Shown here one piece after another: positions 13,441 through 20,630 of a stretch of DNA of 29,825 bases; the first letter of the stretch is position 1; each line of letters starts with the position of its first letter. The notes beneath the pieces were generated by a model. It saw only the letters and a list, made by a program, of their open reading frames with translations. It was not told the origin of the DNA and did no database searches. The DNA is from a virus. The translations under genes and the position numbers were made by a program. The DNA lies in IMG/VR virus record IMGVR_UViG_3300035204_000738, positions 1-29,825 of that record; one strand, given 5' to 3'.

Positions 13441-14119
13441 TTATTATTTTGACCAAGATGTTGAAGATGCGATAATAAGATACAATTCCCTAGACCCATC
13501 AGAAAATCAATCAGAACGGAATAAGATTTATCAAGAAGAAATACATTATGCGTTTGATAAGTTATCTGAAAATATTATAAATACATTTAAGTTTGAGTAT
13601 TTTGATGATGTGTATGAAGATGTAAAGATAGAAGTAGTTTCTTTTCTTGTGATGAATATTCATAAATATGACCATACAAAAGGTTCAAAAGCATTTAGTT
13701 ATTTTTCTGTAGTGGCTAAGAATTATCTTATTCTTCATAACAATGCTAACTATAAAAAATATTGTACTCATACTGGAGTAGATATACTTAATACTAAACA
13801 AATATCACAGAGTAAAGAAGCATATTTTTCAGAATTTACAGATGAGATGGTACAGTATTTTAATAATAATATTCCTAACTTATTTAAGAATAAGCGAGAT
13901 ATAGAAGTTGCATATGCTATTGTTGAGTTGATGAAACAGAGGGATGAGATTGAAAATTTTAATAAAAAAGCATTATATGTTCTTATTAGAGAAATGACTA
14001 ATATAGAAACATCTTACATAACAAAGGTAGTTAATGTATTTAAGAGAGAATATAAACATCTTGTTACTCAATTTGAGAAGAATGGAATTATAGAAGATAA
14101 ACGAAATTCATTTTTTTAA
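13415..14119 (+). CDS. 55: T4 gp55-like late sigma factor
   Basis: Directs host RNA polymerase to late promoters. 234 residues from a GTG at 13415 with GAGGAG seven bases upstream; a longer in-frame start at 13376 has no site. It opens with five lysines, as in MPKKKKK. The middle contains the short sigma-2-like segment KAFSYFSVVAKNYL, which corresponds to the core-binding and -10-recognition region of gp55. The C-terminus (YITKVVNVFKREYKHL) is helical. Last gene of the early-type operon, eight kilobases into the block and just before a terminator, after which virion genes start. The regulated motif is plausibly ATATTTATA. Confidence 0.85.
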   Translation: MPKKKKKSNYYFDQDVEDAIIRYNSLDPSENQSERNKIYQEEIHYAFDKLSENIINTFKFEYFDDVYEDVKIEVVSFLVMNIHKYDHTKGSKAFSYFSVVAKNYLILHNNANYKKYCTHTGVDILNTKQISQSKEAYFSEFTDEMVQYFNNNIPNLFKNKRDIEVAYAIVELMKQRDEIENFNKKALYVLIREMTNIETSYITKVVNVFKREYKHLVTQFEKNGIIEDKRNSFF

Positions 14120-14148
14120 CAATATATAAAATATAACAATAACCGATT

Positions 14149-14180
14149 AAAATCCCATTGAAAGATGGGATTTTTTATTT
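14149..14180 (+). terminator. rho-independent terminator after gene 55
   Basis: AATCCCAT (14151-14158) pairs with ATGGGATT (14165-14172) around a six-base loop, followed by TTTTATTTT. It separates the 7-deazaguanine/sigma operon from the virion block. Confidence 0.88.
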
Positions 14181-14202
14181 TATATACATTTTTACAATTC
14201 CT

Positions 14203-14211
14203 ATATTTATA
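14203..14211 (+). promoter_or_regulatory. ATATTTATA motif before the virion block
   Basis: TTCCT then ATATTTATATATGA, closely matching the sequence at 3591-3608. It lies just after the terminator and 37 bases before the first virion gene, with TTAGGAG between. Best candidate for the major late promoter of this window. Confidence 0.55.
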
Positions 14212-14247
14212 TATGAATAGTTACATCAATATATTTAGGAGAAAAAT

Positions 14248-14649
14248 GTGAAATCAAAAGACGAAATATTTGAAGGTAAATCATTTCAAGACTTAACTAA
14301 AGATATTTATAAAAATACAACTGATAGAAAAAAACAGATAGATTTGTTAATATCAGAGATACATGGATTTATTACAACCATAGATGATGTTGTATTGGTC
14401 GCTCCAATTATAAAAGAATATATGGATGTAGCAGTTAAGAATGATGAACATCTTGTTAAGTTGGCAGGTGTGATACAGAGAATTATAGCTAAATCAACTG
14501 GTGGTGACGAAGAGTCATTTTTACTATCAGATGCTGAAAAAGAAGATTTAATATCAGCTCTTCAAGATGATGTAAATGAAATTCAAAGAGAAGCTGATAA
14601 AATAAATGTCATTAAAGAACAATCAAAAAATATTATAAGGGATAATTAG
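14248..14649 (+). CDS. hypothetical protein, first gene of the late block
   Basis: 133 residues from a GTG start (the overlapping ATG at 14246 is followed at once by a stop). Entirely helical-looking, acidic, with regular hydrophobic spacing. No known motif. Placed directly before the gp5-like hub gene with one base between them, so a role in baseplate assembly or as a chaperone is likely by position. An internal ATATTTATA occurs at 14303-14311. Confidence 0.7.
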   Translation: MKSKDEIFEGKSFQDLTKDIYKNTTDRKKQIDLLISEIHGFITTIDDVVLVAPIIKEYMDVAVKNDEHLVKLAGVIQRIIAKSTGGDEESFLLSDAEKEDLISALQDDVNEIQREADKINVIKEQSKNIIRDN

Positions 14650-14650
14650 T

Positions 14651-16045
14651 ATGGGAAATCATCCAGTACATATACCACAACCAAAACAATATCATATTCC
14701 GAATTGGTTGGATGATAATGGAGATGGAGATCCACCACCTCATATTACAATGGATTATTTACAATTTATACCTGGTGTTGTCGTAGGCGTAGTTACAGGT
14801 AAAGATTCTGATAAATATGAAGGTGATTTGAGTAGAATTAGTAGTATTAGAGCACTACCACATATTGGTGGAAAAGAAATGAAAAAGAAATCTATGGTTG
14901 GTGAAGAGGGTAGATATGTTCCTTTACTTAGAGGAATACAAGAAACTCCAACTTTGGGTGATCCAGTTTTATTGTGTGAAATTGGTGGAGTTCAATATTA
15001 TCTTGGTCCATTAAATACAGAAAATAATCCAAATTGGAATGAAGATAAATTTAGTAGCGATGAAGTAAGAAGTGGTCAAGAACATGGAATGAATGCAGAT
15101 TCATTATCTAAAACAAAAGCATTTGCTAATAAAGACCAGTTAAGATTACAAAAATTATTAAATAATAAATTAGATAATCCTATAAATCCAGATGGTGAAT
15201 TGTCAAAAGCAATACATGGTGATTTGGTATTAGAAGGTAGACATGGTAATAGTTTAAGAATTGGAAGTAGAAATGTAAATCCATATTTAATTATATCCAA
15301 TGGTAGATTATCTAATAATCCAGTAGAGACAAGTTTAGATGGAACTATATTTGGAATTTTTACACAAGGTACACTTCATGATCATTTTAATATGGATAAA
15401 AAGAATGGTGAGAAATATGAATTTTTATTGGCTGATGATGAAGTTGATGGTGTTAAACGAAGTATATCAAGAACATTTATGAAACCACTCGCGAGGGGGT
15501 TAGTAGACAAACCAGAAAACGCAGATAATAATATAAATGAAACTATTTATGGATATAGTGGAAATCAAGCATTTCTATCATCAGATAGAATAACTTTTAA
15601 TGCGAGAAATGATAGCATATTTGTATCTGCACTTCAACACATTCATTTAGGTAGTGGCAATTCTATGACTTTTTCTACAAGTCAAAGTATTTTATTTGAA
15701 GCGGCTACACGGGTTGGTGTAAATGTTCCTTTATTTAAAGTGAATAGTGGGATTGTTACTATAGATGGTAGAGATGGAATTATATTGGGAGCACCGGAAT
15801 TGGGTGATAATCCCAATCGAGCTGTATGTGGTGAGGGATTGGTTGATGCGTTAAATTCATTGAAAGTAATTATACAATCTCTTTGTATGGGTGTAACTAT
15901 GGCTGTAGAAAATAGAGCCAAACCTGGTGGTTCAACGGATTATATGACACCAATTATGAAAGATTTAAACAAATGGTATGGTGATGGTGGTAAGAAATTA
16001 GAAGATCAAATTTTAAGTAAACGGGTGTATATTTCACCTTATTAG
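14651..16045 (+). CDS. 5: gp5-like baseplate hub/tail-spike protein
   Basis: 464 residues. Residues 35-125 look like the OB-fold of T4 gp5 and related hub proteins (FIPGVVVGVVTG, then VPLLRGIQETPTLGDPVLL). A linker is followed from about 190 by repeated short beta strands (LVLEGRHGNSLRIGS, SDRITFNARNDSIFVSA, IHLGSGNSMTFST) like the gp5 beta-helix spike. Unlike T4 gp5 I see no lysozyme domain between the two, so peptidoglycan cutting must come from elsewhere, perhaps the 3D-domain protein. The C-terminal 90 residues are helical and unlike T4. Confidence 0.78.
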   Translation: MGNHPVHIPQPKQYHIPNWLDDNGDGDPPPHITMDYLQFIPGVVVGVVTGKDSDKYEGDLSRISSIRALPHIGGKEMKKKSMVGEEGRYVPLLRGIQETPTLGDPVLLCEIGGVQYYLGPLNTENNPNWNEDKFSSDEVRSGQEHGMNADSLSKTKAFANKDQLRLQKLLNNKLDNPINPDGELSKAIHGDLVLEGRHGNSLRIGSRNVNPYLIISNGRLSNNPVETSLDGTIFGIFTQGTLHDHFNMDKKNGEKYEFLLADDEVDGVKRSISRTFMKPLARGLVDKPENADNNINETIYGYSGNQAFLSSDRITFNARNDSIFVSALQHIHLGSGNSMTFSTSQSILFEAATRVGVNVPLFKVNSGIVTIDGRDGIILGAPELGDNPNRAVCGEGLVDALNSLKVIIQSLCMGVTMAVENRAKPGGSTDYMTPIMKDLNKWYGDGGKKLEDQILSKRVYISPY

Positions 16046-16054
16046 GAGATAAAA

Positions 16055-17524
16055 TTGGTAATTGAAGGATTATTAGCATTGGAACAATTAAGTGTGTCTG
16101 ACGCTAATACAACAATTGAGGGTGAGGTTAAAAAAGCACAAGTTTGTGCTAGGACCGGTGTACCAAAATTACCTGGGATTCCAGATATACCTGATATGAT
16201 TAATGCTTGGATGATCTCTAATTGGGAAGGATTAAAAATAGAAATTATAACAGAATGTGAAGAATTTTTAGCTGAGTTTGAAAGTGATACTAATGGTCGT
16301 ATAGTAACAAAAGTAAATAAATTTATCAAAAAACTAAATGATTTTGTAAAAAAATTAAATAAATTGATAGAAGCGATTGTTGCATTGATAGCACCAATTT
16401 GTCCAATTATAACGGCAATTAGTATTATTATGATTGTTGCAAAGGTAATAACTTTAATACCATCTTTTGGTGGTGGTTTTGGTGCGGTAGTAGTAGCAAC
16501 ATCACCCCAAGCCATCGCACAATCAATTTATACATTTGCAGTTGATGTATTAAATAAGATAAATAAAGTTCCATTTGCATTGGTGGGTGTTTTAAATATG
16601 ATTGTTGCTATATATGAATATATAGAGATTGTTTATCATAGAATTGTAATTTCATTAAAAAGACAACAAGCATTATTAGCAAGAATAACTGAAGCATTAT
16701 TACGGACTGCAGATGATTGGTTAGATATAGATTATGATAGAAAAGCTGAAGCAGATGCACGACTGAAAGAAGCAGAAAAGAATTTAAAGAAATGGGAAAC
16801 ATTTAATAATGATATGATGCAACTTGGTAAAGACTTTAAAGATGCACTAAACGATATATCTACTAGGTTAGGATTACAGATGCAGATAAATAATTTAGAG
16901 AAATTGTTTGATTTGGATGATGGTTATTCTGTAGATCCCACACCACCACCACTACCAGAGGAAAAGGTAGTTAGAGAAGAGTGTAGTGTAGATACACCAC
17001 CATTGGATGCTTTGTGGGAAAGGTATCCAGAGAATTATATTGATGAATGTGGTGATACTTGGGTATGTCAAGACCATCCAGATCCAGAAATAACTTGTGA
17101 TTGGGAAAAAGATGGTACTAATATATTTGATGGTGTAGATACAACACCAGTTGTAGATACAACACCAGATGTATCTGCACCTTATTGTGATGAGTTTGGT
17201 AATTGTTGGGAATATGATCTAGATACTGCAAGTTGGAAGTTAATTATTACAGAACCAATTTCTGCAGATGTTCCACTTGGAGAGGGTGATCTTGAGAGTT
17301 TAAGACTTGGACTTTTAGATGAGTTAGATAATTTAGGTGGCCCTGTGACTGGTAATGATTTACTCGAACTTGATGAACACGATAGATTAGCAGTTCAAAA
17401 TTTATTAAATAGTCTTGGAAATACAGTAATTTCAAGTCTATTACATCCACATGGAGATGTTACTATTCAAAAAGCAACAGCAAAAACTGGTAAAAGATAT
17501 GGATTTTATCAATCAGATATTTAA
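16055..17524 (+). CDS. large virion protein with hydrophobic segments
   Basis: 489 residues from a TTG start, supported by TTAGGAG seven bases upstream and no ATG nearby. Residues 104-150 and 173-197 are strongly hydrophobic with Gly-rich turns, unusual for a baseplate-region protein. Residues 200-290 form charged coiled coil, then comes an acidic Pro/Asp/Thr-rich region. Two short cysteine motifs echo each other (DECGDTWVC near residue 330 and CDEFGNCWEYD near 375). The C-terminal 30 residues are polar. Position between the hub and gp25 genes suggests a tail-tip protein. The hydrophobic part could insert in the host membrane during DNA entry. Family not recognised. Confidence 0.7.
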   Translation: MVIEGLLALEQLSVSDANTTIEGEVKKAQVCARTGVPKLPGIPDIPDMINAWMISNWEGLKIEIITECEEFLAEFESDTNGRIVTKVNKFIKKLNDFVKKLNKLIEAIVALIAPICPIITAISIIMIVAKVITLIPSFGGGFGAVVVATSPQAIAQSIYTFAVDVLNKINKVPFALVGVLNMIVAIYEYIEIVYHRIVISLKRQQALLARITEALLRTADDWLDIDYDRKAEADARLKEAEKNLKKWETFNNDMMQLGKDFKDALNDISTRLGLQMQINNLEKLFDLDDGYSVDPTPPPLPEEKVVREECSVDTPPLDALWERYPENYIDECGDTWVCQDHPDPEITCDWEKDGTNIFDGVDTTPVVDTTPDVSAPYCDEFGNCWEYDLDTASWKLIITEPISADVPLGEGDLESLRLGLLDELDNLGGPVTGNDLLELDEHDRLAVQNLLNSLGNTVISSLLHPHGDVTIQKATAKTGKRYGFYQSDI

Positions 17525-17543
17525 TTATAGGAGAACATAAGTT

Positions 17544-17945
17544 ATGAAAATGAGTCAATTAAAAATGGCAATAAGAGAAGTAGTTAGAGAAGAAATAAGA
17601 ATAGGTTTAAGAGAAATTATTGGTGAATTAAAACAACCAACAATAAAAAAATCCAAACCAAAACAAAAAACAAATTATTCAAAAAATCCAATTTTGAATG
17701 AAGTGTTAAAAGAAACAGCAGAAAATGACTGGGAAACATTAGGAGGAGAAACATTCACTTCAAATAAGATGGGTGATATACTTGGTAAGTCTTATGGTGA
17801 TATGATGAATACAGAAGATACAGTAAATGCTAATGGAAATTTAGTAAGAGAGATGGGAATGGATCCAAATGACCCTACAGCTGCTTTCTTAAAAAAAGAT
17901 TATAGAGAACTAATGAACGCGGTGGACAAGAAACAAGGAAAATAA
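17544..17945 (+). CDS. hypothetical virion-region protein
   Basis: 133 residues, ATG with TAGGAGA upstream. The first 30 residues form an amphipathic basic helix (REVVREEIRIGLREII), then a Lys/Asn-rich linker, then a polar region with repeated NDxxxL and DPNDP. A short Arg-rich leader helix of this kind is common in small structural proteins of T4-like phages. No function can be read. It sits immediately before gp25. Confidence 0.65.
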   Translation: MKMSQLKMAIREVVREEIRIGLREIIGELKQPTIKKSKPKQKTNYSKNPILNEVLKETAENDWETLGGETFTSNKMGDILGKSYGDMMNTEDTVNANGNLVREMGMDPNDPTAAFLKKDYRELMNAVDKKQGK

Positions 17946-17949
17946 TTAA

Positions 17950-18393
17950 ATGGCGATATTAGACGAACAGAAAAATAAAAAACCATTTCTAAATGATAGA
18001 GATGAAGATGTCTTTATAGGATTACGATTACCATTAGTATTAGACAATAATAAACTAGCATCAACTACAACTACATTAGATGCTATAAAGAATAATTTAC
18101 AGAATTTTTTATCAACAGAACAAGGTGAAAGAGTAATGCAACCCAATCTTGGAGTAGGATTGAAAAAGTTTTTGTTTGAACCGTATTCTGATGAAATGGT
18201 AGTTTCTATACAAACTACTATAATTGAAGCTTTAGGATATTGGATGCCGTTTATTAGAGTGAATGATATACAAGTGAGTATGTCTGCTAATGAGACTGGT
18301 GATTTTAGGAGTGTATTGGAAGTATCAGTGGATTTTAGTTTAAAAAAAGACCCAACAACTGTTGAGTCTATTCAAGTAAATATTGGAGAATAA
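17950..18393 (+). CDS. 25: baseplate wedge protein, gp25/GPW family
   Basis: 147 residues. The gp25/GPW signature TEQGERVMQPNLGVGLKKFL (about residues 57-76) followed by FEP is clear, and the conserved IRVNDIQVSM strand lies near residue 99. gp25 forms part of the wedge core that starts tail sheath assembly and joins gp6. Its neighbour downstream is gp6, the usual T4 pairing. Gap to gp6 is two bases. Confidence 0.93.
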   Translation: MAILDEQKNKKPFLNDRDEDVFIGLRLPLVLDNNKLASTTTTLDAIKNNLQNFLSTEQGERVMQPNLGVGLKKFLFEPYSDEMVVSIQTTIIEALGYWMPFIRVNDIQVSMSANETGDFRSVLEVSVDFSLKKDPTTVESIQVNIGE

Positions 18394-18395
18394 AA

Positions 18396-20615
18396 ATGCC
18401 ATATGGTAAAAATGAAATAAAAAATAGTAATATAAATTATGTTGGTAAAGATTTTAATGACTTAAAATCATCTTTGATAGGTTATACAAAATCATATTTT
18501 CCAAATGCATATAAAGATTTTAATGAAACATCACCTGGAATGATGTTGGTTGAATTATCTGCATATGTCGGAGATGTATTAAATTTTTATGTTGATCAAC
18601 AATATCGTGAAATGATGTTACCATTGACTGAAGATAGAAGAAATATAATTACATTAGCAAAATCATATGGATATAAAACAAAAGCAATAACTCCTGCGTA
18701 TGTAGATTTAACTATAAAAGATGTTATACCTGCGACAGTCGATGGACAACCAGATTATAGTCATGAAAAATGTATTACTATTGATAGAGGGATGAAACTT
18801 ACTGTTGCTGGTGAACCATCAACAATTTTTGAGACTTTAGATGTTGTTGATTTTAAGGTAAGTTCATCAGCTGATATAAAACCAGAAGTTTTAAGTGTAG
18901 ATAGTACAACTGGAATTCCAAGTGAGTATACTTTAATAAGAAAAGTAAAAGCTATAAGTGGTGAGACTACAACTACAACTTTTACAGTAGGAGAACCACA
19001 GAAGTTTTTAAAACTTACATTACCAGAAACAAATGTTATTGAAATATTAAAAGTAACTGATACTAATGGAAACTTGTGGTATGAAGTAGAAACATTAGCA
19101 CAAGATAAAATACCCACTATAAAACATTATACTTCAGATGATAATAGAAGTACAGCATATAGTAATTTGAGTGGAGATAGTGTAGTTTCTTTACCAGTAC
19201 CATATTCATTAGAATACATTAAAACATCAAAAAGATTTACAGCAGAGGTTGATGAAAATAATAAAACAATTTTAACTTTTGGTAATGGTGTATTAAAAAA
19301 TGGAAATACATTCAATGCAAGTTTTTTAGCAGTTGAACAACAAGGTATAAATTTACCTGGTGGTGAGGAAGATTTGGAGTCTGAAATTGATCCACTTTTA
19401 GGAGATGCTTATGGGACACTTGGAGAAGCACCATCACAAACAACTTTTACTATAACATATAGAATTGGTGGTGGGGTTGGTGCTAATATACCATCTGGAA
19501 ATATTACTACAATAAATAGTATTACAACATTACCTTCTGGTGGAACGACAACTGGAATAACGGTTACAAATGATAAACCAGCAGTTGGTGGTTCATCAGG
19601 TGAAACAATAGAAGAAATACGACATAGAGCTATAAATCATATATCAACACAAAATAGATGTGTAACTAAACAAGATTATGAAGCAAGGGCATTAAATATG
19701 TCTGCTAAATTTGGTAATATAGCAAAAGTGTATTGTGCAAGATCTGGTGCTGTTAGAACAGCTCAGAGACAAAGAACACAAAATTTAGTTGATAAGTTGA
19801 AACAAATTATAAATAAAAATTATGATTATTTTAATCCAACAATAGGAGAGGCCGAAAGAAAAAGACTTTTATATGGCAATGAGAATGAACAGGGAATTAA
19901 GGATTTATTGGATGCCGATAAAAGTGGTGGATTAAATCCAGCTGATTTTGAAATTTTATTTGAAACTCTAGAATTAACTCATCAAAATGTTTCACAAGAT
20001 GATAGATTATACACAGTTGATTTATATTTACTTTCTTATGATAATAATAAGAATTTAATAAATACACCAAATATAGTTAAACAAAATTTAAAACAATACT
20101 TAAATCAACATAGACTAATAACAGATCAAGTATCTTTTTATGATGGATATATAATAAATTTTGGTGTTGTATTTGATGTAGTAGCTCAACAATATGAAAA
20201 TAAAGATGATGTTAAGTTTAGATGTATTCAAGCTATAAAAGATTATTTTAGAATTGAAAAAATGCAATTTAAACAAATTTTATATACTAATGATATTAAC
20301 CAATTATTGATGGATGTAGATGGAGTTAGAGCTGTGAATTATGCAACAATAACACAAGATAAAGATTACAACGCAGAAACAGGAGCGGGTGGAACTGAAG
20401 TAGATGTATTTTCACCAGGATTATTTACAACACTAATTCAATCAAATGGAACTACATCAACAACAAGTAATAGTGGATATGGTTACTATTATGATTTTAG
20501 TAAGTTTTATGGTAAAGATGCTGTGGTTGGAAATGGTATAACATTACCAGCATATGAACCAGCAGTATTTGAATTAAAAAATCCTAATCAAAATATTAAA
20601 GGAATAGTTAGATAA
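18396..20615 (+). CDS. 6: baseplate wedge protein, gp6/J family
   Basis: 739 residues. The N-terminus (NINYVGKDFNDLKSSLIGYT) and the following SPGMMLVELSAYVGDVLNFY match gp6-type baseplate wedge proteins; gp6 joins wedges into the ring. A middle part rich in Thr/Gly strands (160-420) forms the beta domain with RIGGGVGANIPSG near residue 360. GETIEEIRHRAINHISTQNRCVT near 400-420 is the Baseplate J signature. The C-terminal 250 residues are helical and then beta. Length is somewhat above T4 gp6 (660). Confidence 0.92.
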   Translation: MPYGKNEIKNSNINYVGKDFNDLKSSLIGYTKSYFPNAYKDFNETSPGMMLVELSAYVGDVLNFYVDQQYREMMLPLTEDRRNIITLAKSYGYKTKAITPAYVDLTIKDVIPATVDGQPDYSHEKCITIDRGMKLTVAGEPSTIFETLDVVDFKVSSSADIKPEVLSVDSTTGIPSEYTLIRKVKAISGETTTTTFTVGEPQKFLKLTLPETNVIEILKVTDTNGNLWYEVETLAQDKIPTIKHYTSDDNRSTAYSNLSGDSVVSLPVPYSLEYIKTSKRFTAEVDENNKTILTFGNGVLKNGNTFNASFLAVEQQGINLPGGEEDLESEIDPLLGDAYGTLGEAPSQTTFTITYRIGGGVGANIPSGNITTINSITTLPSGGTTTGITVTNDKPAVGGSSGETIEEIRHRAINHISTQNRCVTKQDYEARALNMSAKFGNIAKVYCARSGAVRTAQRQRTQNLVDKLKQIINKNYDYFNPTIGEAERKRLLYGNENEQGIKDLLDADKSGGLNPADFEILFETLELTHQNVSQDDRLYTVDLYLLSYDNNKNLINTPNIVKQNLKQYLNQHRLITDQVSFYDGYIINFGVVFDVVAQQYENKDDVKFRCIQAIKDYFRIEKMQFKQILYTNDINQLLMDVDGVRAVNYATITQDKDYNAETGAGGTEVDVFSPGLFTTLIQSNGTTSTTSNSGYGYYYDFSKFYGKDAVVGNGITLPAYEPAVFELKNPNQNIKGIVR

Positions 20616-20630
20616 GACGGAGAAATATAA

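Noticed and set aside
13103-13456. - strand frame across the membrane protein and start of gene 55
   Set aside because: It is antisense to two supported + strand genes and its composition is a mirror of their AT-rich codons.
14303-14311. Internal ATATTTATA as a promoter
   Set aside because: It lies within a coding gene with no following gene start within 300 bases; it is probably a chance match in AT-rich DNA.
14651-16045. Lysozyme domain in the gp5-like protein
   Set aside because: No Glu-Asp-Thr type active-site segment or lysozyme-like helices are seen between the OB-like part and the beta-helix.
16042-16515. Long open frame on the - strand
   Set aside because: It is the reverse of the hydrophobic region of the virion gene, with low-complexity content and no Shine-Dalgarno. 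All other - strand frames are likewise shadows.
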